Counted from the stretch's first letter, positions 16,227 to 23,755 are shown. The stretch: 64,000 nucleotides of DNA from Pseudomonas sp. LP_7_YM (GCF_004364435.1 NZ_SOCT01000003.1:1-64000); one strand, 5' to 3'. Numbers and translations: made by a program. The notes: generated by a model not told the origin, from the letters alone.

Positions 16227-17306
16227 GTGAGCCAGCCTTACAGTATGCAGGAATGGGTTTTTAGAGAAGCTCATGGCAAATACGACATTGATCTGGGAGA
16301 CAGTAATGCTCCGTGTATCAAAGCAGGGATCTTCAGTGCAGACCTTGAAGGTTTGGTATTGGACTATGGAACTGATCGGGGAAGCAGTGCTTTGGCTATG
16401 CTTGTTGCGAAGCTCTATGGCATCGAACGCTGTAACGTTGGCATCGCTCACGGTGCGCAGGAAGCGCTTTATCTATTGTATCGTACTTTGTTGAACGTGG
16501 GTGATCATGTCATTACATTTTCGCCGGGCTGGCAACAGTCGTGGAAAGTTCCAGAGAAAATTGGTTGTTCGATAAGCGTTCTTGAGTATGACGCAAATTT
16601 CAAAGTGTTAGCCGAGTCAGTTGTGGGGGCGTTAAGGGCGAATACCAAAGCCATCATTTTGAATAACCCTTGCAATCCGACTGGTAAAGCGATCGATCGA
16701 GATCAGTTAAGGAGGATCGTCGAAGTAGCGCGAGAGAGGAATATATTCATCATTTCGGATGAAGAATACCTCACGGACATGAAGGCATCCGTGTTCCATT
16801 TCGATTTCGAAAACGTGATCGCGGTGTCCGGCGTATCGAAAATCTTCGGCGTACCAGGAATTCGGGTGGGGTGGATGTGTGGGCCGAAGGATATTGTTGC
16901 GAAAGCAATGGATTACAAGCACTTCACGACAATTTCAAATTCGGTGATTTGCGAAAAAATAGCAGAGCGTATTCTGCTGAATTATGACGCTCTGCTGAAA
17001 GATTACTTGCAATTGTGCCGAAACGGTTATGAGGTGTTTCAGCAATGGTCGCGAGATTGTTTTCCTATGCTTGAGATTGTCGCGCCAGAGGGAACTCCTT
17101 TTTGTTGGGTCCACCTGACTTCCTCGGAGAGTTCGTTGGATTTCTGTCGAAGAGTTCTCCACCACACAAGGGTGTTGACGATGCCCGCCGAAGTGTTTGG
17201 CCAGCGGCATGGGATGCGTATTACTTTTGCGAGACCCGTGGATGAACTGCGTGAAGGGCTTGGCAGGATAAAGTCCGAGTTCAAATATTCCTTGTCGATG
17301 TATTGA
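16227..17306 (+). CDS. PLP-dependent aminotransferase, class I/II fold
   Basis: A 359-residue fold-type I PLP enzyme, GTG start at 16227 behind AAAGGGGA. Cofactor contacts are Asn150 in LNNPCNPTG, Asp178 in ISDEEY and Schiff-base Lys205 in SGVSKIFGVPGIRVGW. Length and order of motifs are those of aspartate/alanine-type aminotransferases, but the fold also contains enzymes for beta- and gamma-elimination or cyclisation (for example capreomycidine synthase). It could aminate the aldehyde made by the ArgC-like enzyme or act on a hydroxylated amino acid. It is followed after 19 nt by the ArgC-like gene. Confidence 0.88.
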   Translation: MSQPYSMQEWVFREAHGKYDIDLGDSNAPCIKAGIFSADLEGLVLDYGTDRGSSALAMLVAKLYGIERCNVGIAHGAQEALYLLYRTLLNVGDHVITFSPGWQQSWKVPEKIGCSISVLEYDANFKVLAESVVGALRANTKAIILNNPCNPTGKAIDRDQLRRIVEVARERNIFIISDEEYLTDMKASVFHFDFENVIAVSGVSKIFGVPGIRVGWMCGPKDIVAKAMDYKHFTTISNSVICEKIAERILLNYDALLKDYLQLCRNGYEVFQQWSRDCFPMLEIVAPEGTPFCWVHLTSSESSLDFCRRVLHHTRVLTMPAEVFGQRHGMRITFARPVDELREGLGRIKSEFKYSLSMY

Positions 17307-17325
17307 TTGCTCCGAGGACAGAGTT

Positions 17326-18285
17326 TTGAAAAAAATATTTATTGATGGTGAGTTTGGTACGACGGGAATACAGATTCGGGAGCATTTGAAAGCACATCCT
17401 GAAGTCGCGTTGATCAGCATAGACGAGCACGCCAAGAAGAACCTTGATGAGAAGAAACGTCTGATCGCAGACGCGGACGTCACTATATTGTGTCTGCCGG
17501 ATCTGGCAGCGAAAGAAGTGGTGTCTGCCGTGAAGTCAATAGATTGCAGGTTGATTGATGCGAGTTCAGCTCACCGGACGGCCGAGCAATGGGTTTATGG
17601 ACTCGCTGAGTTATCCTTCGGTCAACGCGAAAAAATCAGACATGCGCGCCAGGTCACAAATCCCGGTTGTTTTGCCACAGGCGCCATATTGTTACTGAGG
17701 CCTTTAATACTAAATGGCAAAGTACTGGCTCACTCAAAGTTGTCAATTAACGCGATCTCCGGTTATTCAGGTGGCGGCGCGGGAATGATTAAGGAATATG
17801 AAAGTAAGTCGCCGCCTTTTGCCCACCATGTGTATGGTTTGAATTTTAATCATAAACATTTGCCGGAAATGACACTGTACAGTGGTCTTGAGATTGAACC
17901 GATTTTTACCCCAGCAGTTGGTAATTTCTATCGTGGCATGCTGGTTTACATTCCGCTGTTCTTGGCAACGGGAGTAACCCCTGAACAGATACGTGAATGC
18001 CTTGAACAATGTTATGAAAATGAACAATTTGTCAATGTCGCTTCCAGGGAGGACTGTATTGCGGTTAGTGAAACAAGGCTGGATGCTCAAGTGATTTCAG
18101 GTTCCAATAAAGTTGATTTATATGTGTGTAAGGATACTTCGGGAAGTGATGGTTCGCGAGCACTTTTGATTGCCAGACTTGATAACTTGGGTAAGGGCGC
18201 TTCAACCGCCGCTGTACAAAATATGAATATCATGCTGGGTTTTCCGGAGCGCCTGGGGTTGGTTGAGTCGGCAGGAGCAGTATAA
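17326..18285 (+). CDS. ArgC-like N-acyl-gamma-glutamyl-phosphate reductase (type 2)
   Basis: A 319-residue protein with a TTG start (17326) behind CCGAGGAC. It is ArgC-like of the shorter type 2: NAD(P)-binding IDGEFGTTGIQIREHL, catalytic Cys115 in VTNPGCFATGA, and AISGYSGGGAGMIKEYES. ArgC reduces an acyl phosphate to a semialdehyde in arginine synthesis. A second copy in a mobile cargo operon suggests a secondary pathway. No kinase is present in the operon, which raises the idea that the ThiF-like enzyme provides the activated carboxylate. Two nt separate it from the DapF-like gene, so coupling is tight. Confidence 0.88.
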   Translation: MKKIFIDGEFGTTGIQIREHLKAHPEVALISIDEHAKKNLDEKKRLIADADVTILCLPDLAAKEVVSAVKSIDCRLIDASSAHRTAEQWVYGLAELSFGQREKIRHARQVTNPGCFATGAILLLRPLILNGKVLAHSKLSINAISGYSGGGAGMIKEYESKSPPFAHHVYGLNFNHKHLPEMTLYSGLEIEPIFTPAVGNFYRGMLVYIPLFLATGVTPEQIRECLEQCYENEQFVNVASREDCIAVSETRLDAQVISGSNKVDLYVCKDTSGSDGSRALLIARLDNLGKGASTAAVQNMNIMLGFPERLGLVESAGAV

Positions 18286-18287
18286 AA

Positions 18288-19145
18288 ATGGATTTTGTAA
18301 AATACACCGCACAGGGCAATGATTATATCGTTCTTGATCCCAATAAGATGTCGATGGATTTCGATGTTGAATTGGTTCGTAAAATCTGCAATCGGCGCAC
18401 CGGCATTGGTGCGGATGGCGTTTTGTATGGCCCTCATTTGAATAATGGAAAGTTGGGTCTGGAAGTCTATAATTCGGACGGCTCGGCCTGTGGGAAAAGT
18501 GGGAACGGCTTACGGGTGTTCTCCCGATATCTTGTTGATAATGATTATGTCCAATCGGACAGTTTTGATATCTGGTTGAGTCGTCTGGCGCAGAGTATTG
18601 CTGTGCAGCGATTACCCGCACATAACCTGTTTCTCGTCAGCCTCGGTTCTTTTTGCCTCGAGAGCAGTAAAGTGCCGGTGATAATGGATGCGAAGAAAAC
18701 AGTCTTGAACGAGACATTGCACATCGCAGGTCGGGATATTTCCATATCATGTGTTGATATTGGTAATCCACATTGTGTTGTTCTTGGGCAAGCAGCGGAT
18801 AGAGCCACTGCGGAATTGCTTGGGCCATTGATTTCCCAGCATTCAATTTTCCCTGACAAGACCAATGTACAATTCGTCAACATCGTGAGTCCTTCACGAA
18901 TTGAAGTCGAGACATGGGAACGGGGTTCTGGATATACGCTGGCCTCGGGCAGCAGTGCCTGTGCGGCAGCGGCCGTTTGTCATACGCTGGGGTTGGTGGA
19001 TGCAGATGTGACCGTTGTGATGCCAGGAGGGAAGATGTCTGTATTCATTGATCCGGACAGCACGTTGAATCTGATCGGTTCGGTAACGCATGTCTTTTCT
19101 GGCATATTTTCCTATGACTTCGAGAAGGGCATGCAAAATGTATGA
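18288..19145 (+). CDS. DapF-fold isomerase with both catalytic cysteines replaced by serine
   Basis: A 285-residue diaminopimelate epimerase homologue: NRRTGIGADGVLYGP, YNSDGSACGKSGNGLR, DIGNPHCVVLG and ETWERGSGYTLASGSSACAA. In true DapF the two acid-base residues are Cys in the CGNG and ACGTGA motifs; here these positions are Ser71 (KSGNG) and Ser220 (LASGSSA). A Cys lies three residues before the first site (Cys68). In this fold, Cys-to-Ser/Thr changes are known in proteins that dehydrate hydroxyproline rather than racemise. The enzyme may therefore dehydrate, isomerise or epimerise a hydroxylated amino acid, in line with the upstream hydroxylase. It ends 8 nt inside the next gene. Confidence 0.85.
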   Translation: MDFVKYTAQGNDYIVLDPNKMSMDFDVELVRKICNRRTGIGADGVLYGPHLNNGKLGLEVYNSDGSACGKSGNGLRVFSRYLVDNDYVQSDSFDIWLSRLAQSIAVQRLPAHNLFLVSLGSFCLESSKVPVIMDAKKTVLNETLHIAGRDISISCVDIGNPHCVVLGQAADRATAELLGPLISQHSIFPDKTNVQFVNIVSPSRIEVETWERGSGYTLASGSSACAAAAVCHTLGLVDADVTVVMPGGKMSVFIDPDSTLNLIGSVTHVFSGIFSYDFEKGMQNV

Positions 19146-19662
19146 TTCATCAAGCTATATTTGCCGCGCCGCTACTCTGGCGGATCTACCCGCCATTGTT
19201 GAAATCTACAACTGTGCTATTGAAGCGGGAAATAGTACATGTGACGTCGAACCGGTGAGTGTTGAAGCCTGGAAAACCTGGTTTATAAAACACTCCGGTA
19301 GCCGACGCCCGATCTGGGTAGCTGAAGACCCTAGGGATCCGAAAACAGGCGTTATCGGTTATTTATCACTTTCGTACTTCATGAATGAGCGTCCAGGTTA
19401 TTTTAGAACCGCTGATTTAGGGTTATATATTCATCCCCTTCATCAGTCGCAAGGCGTTGGATCATTTTTGTTGCGATCAATCATGGAGTCGGCAGCCTTG
19501 CTGGATATCGAAGTGATAGCCACCACGGTATTTGCCCATAATCATAAAAGTTTGCGGTTGTTCGAGAACTCGGGTTTTACTCGCTGGGGGTTCATGCCAG
19601 GCGTCGCACGAGTCCGTGGAGAGGATTTTGACCTAGTGATGGTCGGAAAAAAGCTCTATTGA
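19138..19662 (+). CDS. GNAT N-acetyltransferase, phosphinothricin acetyltransferase-like
   Basis: A 174-residue GNAT started at ATG 19138, overlapping the DapF-like gene by 8 nt. It begins ICRAATLADLPAIVEIYN and has HPLHQSQGVGSFLLRSIM (acetyl-CoA loop) and LFENSGFTRWGFMPGV, the layout of the Bar/PAT and methionine-sulfoximine acetyltransferase group, which acetylate the alpha-amino group of toxic amino-acid analogues. In toxin clusters such enzymes (for example the tabtoxin acetyltransferase) give self-protection; they can also install a protecting acetyl group for an ArgC-type pathway. Either role fits. It is the last gene of the operon. Confidence 0.88.
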   Translation: MYDSSSYICRAATLADLPAIVEIYNCAIEAGNSTCDVEPVSVEAWKTWFIKHSGSRRPIWVAEDPRDPKTGVIGYLSLSYFMNERPGYFRTADLGLYIHPLHQSQGVGSFLLRSIMESAALLDIEVIATTVFAHNHKSLRLFENSGFTRWGFMPGVARVRGEDFDLVMVGKKLY

Positions 19663-19740
19663 TAAAGTGCGTGGAATGCGAGTTTCTTGATTGCTTGATA
19701 TGGCAGCAGAAGGGGAGTTACCAATACTCCCCGGTTGATG

Positions 19741-20447
19741 TTAGATTATTCCCAATAGCGCGGCTTTTACGGCCGCGGCTGTTTTATTTGTGGCATTCAA
19801 TTTTTGCATGATATTCACCGTATGATACGTTACGGTTCGCTCAGTGACGCCGAGAACTTTCCCGATTACTTCACCGGTTTTACCATCAGCGACCCATTTG
19901 AGTATTTCCACTTCCCTCGTGCTGAGTTTTTCAAGCGGATTGTACGGTGGGCTGAGGGTTATAATTTCGGACAGGCAAGCATGGGTAAGTCTTACGAGTT
20001 TTGACATTTTAGCCTCCTTGGCGTCCAGCTCCTGCAAAGTAATTGCTTCTGTCGATCGGCTGAGTGTGATAACTCCTTTTGCGGCGAAGTTATACCAGGA
20101 TGACTGAAGCCAGCCATAATTAAGATTGAATTTTTTCATTTCACCGTAAAGAAGAGTGTGGTCTTTGAATGTATCCTCCGACCATAGCATTGGTTCATTG
20201 CTTTTAAAGCCGTGCTGTAATGTAGGATCCGACTCTACAAAGTTATGTATTTGGTAGTTTTCATTCCATTGAGGGTCGTAGTTGTTTTTTGAAAACATCC
20301 TTGGAGCTGTAATGGGGAGGGCGTATCTGAAGTGGTAACTAATGAATTCAAATCCTAAGAGGCGGGATTTTTTTTTAGTATTTCAAAGGCTGATTCAATA
20401 TTTTTGTTTTTTACGGAATCCAATAGTTCAACGTTACACTCGTACAT
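19741..20447 (-). pseudogene. LuxR-family quorum-sensing regulator (solo), frameshifted in an A9 tract
   Basis: A 185-residue frame (19741-20298) starts in the middle of an autoinducer-binding domain. Upstream, on the same strand, ATG 20447 opens MYECNVELLDSVKNKN… for 24 codons to a run of nine A (20368-20376, minus strand). Past the run the continuing sequence (LLGFEFISYHF, YALPITAPR) is in the frame of the 185-residue part. One extra A would give a normal 235-residue LuxR. Ligand-pocket residues are present: Trp and Tyr (PQWNENY), Asp-Pro (VESDPTL) and Trp (EPMLWSE), with a LuxR HTH at the end (LSTREVEILKWVADGKT). No luxI is nearby. It probably controls the cargo operon; the frameshift may be real, phase-variable or a sequencing error. 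Confidence 0.82.
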
Positions 20448-20585
20448 TCTAACATCCTGTTATTTTGGCTGAGAAAAGCGCCGGGATTATACTGAAATAA
20501 TTTTTATTTAAAAAATCAGTTCGGTAGGTATGTTTTTTGCTATTTGGTGTTTTAGTGCCGCTCCACTTTGGTGCGATCGCTACTT

Positions 20586-20605
20586 TTAAGTACGATCGTA
20601 CTTAA
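20586..20605. promoter_or_regulatory. 20-bp perfect palindrome upstream of luxR
   Basis: TTAAGTACGATCGTACTTAA is self-complementary and lies about 140 nt upstream of the regulator's ATG 20447, close to the end of the cargo. It could be a dimeric-repressor operator or a transcript hairpin. It differs from the lux-box-like site at 13208-13223. Confidence 0.4.
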
Positions 20606-21093
20606 GAAAGGTCTGAATCATGTGACTTCGGTCTTGCTGTTGCTGTTCAATTCAGCCTAACAGCGGGCAAACAGCGAAATGGCGCAAGCTGGGTCGCTAC
20701 CACGTTATGAACGCTAACGGCTACGCGGCGTGTGGGTAGACTGCGCTGATCGAACATGAAGCCATCGACGCTACCTTGGTACCTGGAGACAATCATCGCC
20801 GACGGTCGGTTGCAAGGACGCTTGGCCTGCGCAGAAATCGACTAGCCCTCCAACTGAACACCGGGCATCTGGAAAATCTGCTGGGCTAGTTGTACCAAGC
20901 GCACAGCGCCCCAAACACATCTGAGGGAGTGCTCGACGAGGTAATGGTTGCTGGAAGGTGAGCGCGGTGGCGCGCAAATTGTTCCATTTGAGGGGCAGTA
21001 GAATGCGCCCGAAAAATTCAAAAAAGATTCATAAGGCTAAGGCATTGAATTACATTGTTAAAATTGAATTTAACGGTTAGCTAGGGTCCAGAA
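20606..21093. other. non-coding right end of the GInt
   Basis: No convincing gene. 20640-20985 is GC-richer and looks like decayed sequence of unknown origin. The last ~100 nt (20985-21090) are AT-rich and end in the inverted-repeat-like TTAACGGTTAG…CCAGAA next to the rulB junction, matching the short AT-rich end described for GInts. Confidence 0.6.
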
Positions 21094-21119
21094 CTGTTGC
21101 AGTCGATCAGCGCGAACAC
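21094..21119 (-). pseudogene. rulB: rulB first eight codons, separated by the GInt
   Basis: GTG at 21119, 4 nt after the rulA stop, begins MFALIDCN, the universal start of RulB/UmuC proteins, and ends in CAACAG at the GInt junction. The remaining 413 codons are at 5551-6787. This places the insertion after codon 8 and defines the target core. Confidence 0.92.
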
Positions 21120-21123
21120 GGGC

Positions 21124-21555
21124 TCAGGCGTGGGAATGGTCACGGATGCTATACCTTACAACGCCCCAGACAAGAACCTCGTCGCCTTCCATTACGTAGC
21201 GCGGCGGGAACTTGGTGTTTTCCGACATCAGCACCACAGCGTTCTCACGTTTGTGTAGGCGCTTACACATGGGTTCTGAATTGACAGCAGCGATAACGAT
21301 GTCACCGTGTACCGCGTCCATACTGCGATCAACGATTATCAGATCACCGCAAAAGATCCCAGCCCCTTGCATACTGTCGCCTTCAATCTGCGCCAAGTAG
21401 ACGTGGGGAGCGCGAATGTCGAATAGCTCGTCGAGCGAGATGTCCTTTTCGATATGGTCCGCTGCAGGAGAACGAAAGCCTGCTGGTACCTTGAAACTGT
21501 ACAGGGGGAGACGTTCACGGGTAGCAGATAACGGGCCTAGTATGTTGATGCTCAT
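21124..21555 (-). CDS. rulA: RulA, UmuD-type SOS mutagenesis protein
   Basis: A 143-residue UmuD homologue. It has the autocleavage pair Ala25-Gly26 in KVPAGFRSP, the catalytic Ser61 in EGDSMQGAGI and Lys98 in EPMCKRLHKRE. After RecA-stimulated self-cleavage, UmuD' normally joins UmuC (RulB) as error-prone polymerase V and gives tolerance to UV damage. Its partner is split by the GInt, so RulA alone is made at present. A LexA box at 21579-21594 controls it. rulAB is common on Pseudomonas plasmids and islands. Confidence 0.93.
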   Translation of the reverse strand: MSINILGPLSATRERLPLYSFKVPAGFRSPAADHIEKDISLDELFDIRAPHVYLAQIEGDSMQGAGIFCGDLIIVDRSMDAVHGDIVIAAVNSEPMCKRLHKRENAVVLMSENTKFPPRYVMEGDEVLVWGVVRYSIRDHSHA

Positions 21556-21578
21556 GATGCGAACCTTACCGAGGGTGA

Positions 21579-21594
21579 CTGTATGTATATACAG
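21579..21594. promoter_or_regulatory. LexA (SOS) box shared by rulA and the SRAP gene
   Basis: CTGTATGTATATACAG matches the CTG-N10-CAG LexA consensus with an AT-rich centre. It lies 23 nt upstream of rulA and about 60 nt upstream of the divergent SRAP gene, so both are probably SOS-induced. Confidence 0.9.
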
Positions 21595-21654
21595 TTAACG
21601 TTCTGACTTGCTCTCGGTCAATCTCATACATGGAACATTTCGACGAGTGACACC

Positions 21655-22368
21655 ATGTGCGGACGCTACTCGATCTACGAACCGATGGACCATTACCTCA
21701 AGGAGCTCGCGCCAGAGCAGTTGGTCATCAACGGCTACGATCTCTGGGCCATTGAGCGGTACAACGTCGCACCGACCACGCGCGTCGAAATAATCCGACC
21801 GGTCAATGAAGGGTTGAGCGTCGACAAAGTACGCTGGGGCTGGTCGCCTTTCTGGGCTAAAGGGAAACGGCCTGATCCGATTAATGCCAGGGTTGAGACG
21901 GTGATGACCGGCAAGTTCTTCAAAGAGCTCTGGCCGAACGGACGAGCACTGGCTCCTGCTAATGGCTGGTTCGAGTGGGTGATGGATCCAAAGGATCCAA
22001 AAAAGAAACAGCCCTACTTCATCCGTTTGAGAAGCCAACGTCCGATGTTTTTTGCCGCCTTGGCGCAAGTGCACCCTGATCAAGAGACTGACGAGCGCGA
22101 AGGCTTTGTGATCATCACTGCAGCGAGTGATTCCGGCCTGGTGGATATCCACGACCGCCGGCCATTGGTGCTGTCTCCGGAGATGGCCAAGGAATGGGTC
22201 GATCCGGGACTGTCGCCCGCCCGCGCGGAGGAAATTGCCAGGGCAGGCAGTCGCCCGACCGACGAATTCGAATGGTTTAGGGTCGGCAAGGCGGTGGGTA
22301 ATGTGAGGAGTCAAGGTGCCGAACTGATTGAGCCGGAGATGGCTTCGGACCTGTTCGATGACCAGTGA
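21655..22368 (+). CDS. SRAP-domain protein (YedK/HMCES type)
   Basis: A 237-residue SOS response-associated protein. Cys2 (MCGRYSIYEP), exposed after Met removal, forms the crosslink to abasic sites. RYNVAPTTRV, the Glu in NGWFEWV and the His in LVDIHDRRPLVL are the other conserved active-site elements. The protein shields abasic sites in single-stranded DNA by a covalent thiazolidine link. It is divergent from rulA over a single LexA box, so DNA-damage control fits. The gene appears intact. Confidence 0.93.
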   Translation: MCGRYSIYEPMDHYLKELAPEQLVINGYDLWAIERYNVAPTTRVEIIRPVNEGLSVDKVRWGWSPFWAKGKRPDPINARVETVMTGKFFKELWPNGRALAPANGWFEWVMDPKDPKKKQPYFIRLRSQRPMFFAALAQVHPDQETDEREGFVIITAASDSGLVDIHDRRPLVLSPEMAKEWVDPGLSPARAEEIARAGSRPTDEFEWFRVGKAVGNVRSQGAELIEPEMASDLFDDQ

Positions 22369-22551
22369 AAGAGTGTGGCCGCTACACACTTGGCCCAATG
22401 GCCATTTAGGTGCCTAGGCTGTGATGCAACTATCTACAATGCGCTGGCGAAACGACAAACCGGCGAACGGCCAGTGAATTGAATCACTGTGTAAGGGGCG
22501 GAGTGGTCAGTACAGAGCGCCACACCGGTACACTAGATCCACGGCATTTGA

Positions 22552-22866
22552 TTAGCGGGATGATTCCGACGCAGCCAATGGCGACGGGAGCAGGCCCGAG
22601 ACCTCCTCCAGCACTGCGCCGTGGTCTCGCATACACGCATACACCTGCTCAAGCTGATCATCTTCAAGAGTCAGAAGAGCAGCGAAGTAGAAATGCATGT
22701 GCTGACCCATAGTCCGAGGCTCTGCACCGCCGGTGTATTTACGCCACTGAGCACCGCCAGCCAGCCCCACAAGGTCAGCCATTTTCTGGCTGGTCAACTT
22801 CAGGCGCGCTTTCAGTTGTGCCAGTTCAGCCGCGCTCGGCGGCTGATAGTGCTTGATTCGAATCAT
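22552..22866 (-). CDS. XRE-like phage/island regulator
   Basis: A 104-residue protein. AELAQLKARLKLTSQKMADL and GGAQWRKYTGG look like a helix-turn-helix of the Cro/CI-like type found in Pseudomonas prophages and islands. The C-terminal part (FYFAALLTLEDDQLEQVYAC) is helical. It reads in the same direction as two small membrane-protein genes but with gaps, so an operon is not certain. The target is unknown; the family assignment rests on pattern only. Confidence 0.6.
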   Translation of the reverse strand: MIRIKHYQPPSAAELAQLKARLKLTSQKMADLVGLAGGAQWRKYTGGAEPRTMGQHMHFYFAALLTLEDDQLEQVYACMRDHGAVLEEVSGLLPSPLAASESSR

Positions 22867-22906
22867 GGGGGCCTATACCCCGGCAGGGGGATTGTTCGGA
22901 GCTAAA

Positions 22907-23116
22907 TCAGTGCTGAATCAGAGCAGCAACCGCGAACGCAGCCAGCGCAGCGGCGGCGCCCAGGCCAAACGGCAGCCAAGCTTTACGAGGGTCAGCAGGC
23001 CGTACTGAATGTTGATGCATTTCCTCGTTAAAGGCAGCGACGTCGGCATGCAGCTGAGCGAACCGTTCGGTCCGGCCAGTATTGGGTTTGGTGCGAGGGG
23101 TGGACATATCAGGCAT
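22907..23116 (-). CDS. small membrane protein of unknown function
   Basis: A 69-residue protein with a hydrophilic N-terminus (PRTKPNTGRTERFAQLHADV) and one C-terminal membrane segment (WLPFGLGAAAALAAFAVAAL). I recognise no family. Single-span proteins of this size are common in phage and island regions. The start at Met1 or Met4 cannot be decided. Confidence 0.55.
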   Translation of the reverse strand: MPDMSTPRTKPNTGRTERFAQLHADVAAFNEEMHQHSVRPADPRKAWLPFGLGAAAALAAFAVAALIQH

Positions 23117-23231
23117 CCTCTAAAGGGAAAAGCGCGGATCACATTTGCACCTTTGTGCATACTTTAGACCCGGTAGGGGCGACAACTCAAGTTGCTCCGT
23201 TGTAGGCCCCGGCTATCCGGGGCCGCGTTTT

Positions 23232-23444
23232 TCATTTACGCAACAGCGTGATCAAAGCCACTAACGCTGTAATCAACCCTGCCCCTACAGCGAATGGGTA
23301 GAACATGGCCTCGCGCTTGATCTTGGCTTCCTCGGCCGCGAGCTTCCGACTTTCAGCCATGAGCTTGTGGATCTCTACGGAAAGCTTTTCCAGCTCCAAG
23401 TGCTCACGATCGTCTCTCAACATATCTTCATCCTTTCGGGTCAT
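23232..23444 (-). CDS. small membrane protein with N-terminal coiled coil
   Basis: A 70-residue protein. Residues 5-45 (REHLELEKLSVEIHKLMAES, RKLAAEEAKIKREAM) are charged and heptad-like. Residues 47-68 (FYPFAVGAGLITALVALITL) form one membrane span. It resembles small proteins of unknown role in Pseudomonas prophages. It is followed at 23204-23223 by a GC-rich hairpin (GGCCCCGG / CCGGGGCC) whose T-run lies on the plus-strand side, so it would not terminate this gene well. Confidence 0.6.
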   Translation of the reverse strand: MTRKDEDMLRDDREHLELEKLSVEIHKLMAESRKLAAEEAKIKREAMFYPFAVGAGLITALVALITLLRK

Positions 23445-23755
23445 CGGGTCGCCCTTACTGCGCTGCCCATACCTGAATTGTACCCTTTAGGTACAAACAA
23501 GCAAGCTGAATTGATCGTTTTGCGCTACTCATTCAGCAAGGAATTCTCTGACGAACTCGTCTGATTCTGCTGACAGAGCGCTGGGCAAATTCCCCGCTGA
23601 TACTTCAGGGTGGCGCCGCTCCGCGGTCATGTCGAAGATGCGTACCTCGGCTACCAAGCGGGGTGCAGCCTTTTGCTTCCCCAGCAATCAAGTCCTCGGG
23701 TGGCCGCAAAGCTTCAACCACACTTTCAGTGGACGCAGGAGGTACCCTACCAACG
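23445..23755. other. no gene seen
   Basis: About 310 nt between divergent small genes. It contains no convincing frame, tRNA or repeat; promoters for both neighbours presumably lie here. Confidence 0.4.

Larger units (their letters stand above)
6788..21099 (+). mobile_element. GInt-type genomic island inserted in rulB
   Basis: Three-part structure: a four-gene recombinase operon reading inward from the left end (6895-11993), a cargo region (12.3-20.5 kb), and an AT-rich right end. The two junctions with rulB share CTGTTG (6788-6793 and 21094-21099). The ends just inside resemble each other as imperfect inverted repeats: TTCTGG…AAACGTTA on the left and, read inward from the right, TTCTGG…AACCGTTA. 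This matches the published description of GInts (ginABCD operon, cargo, short AT-rich end, imperfect flanking repeats). rulB is a known insertion hotspot for such elements, earlier called integron-like elements, in Pseudomonas. Confidence 0.9.

Noticed and set aside
20771..20977. 68-codon minus-strand frame in the GInt right end
   Set aside because: Lacks any domain pattern and the opposite strand carries several stops; probably decayed DNA.
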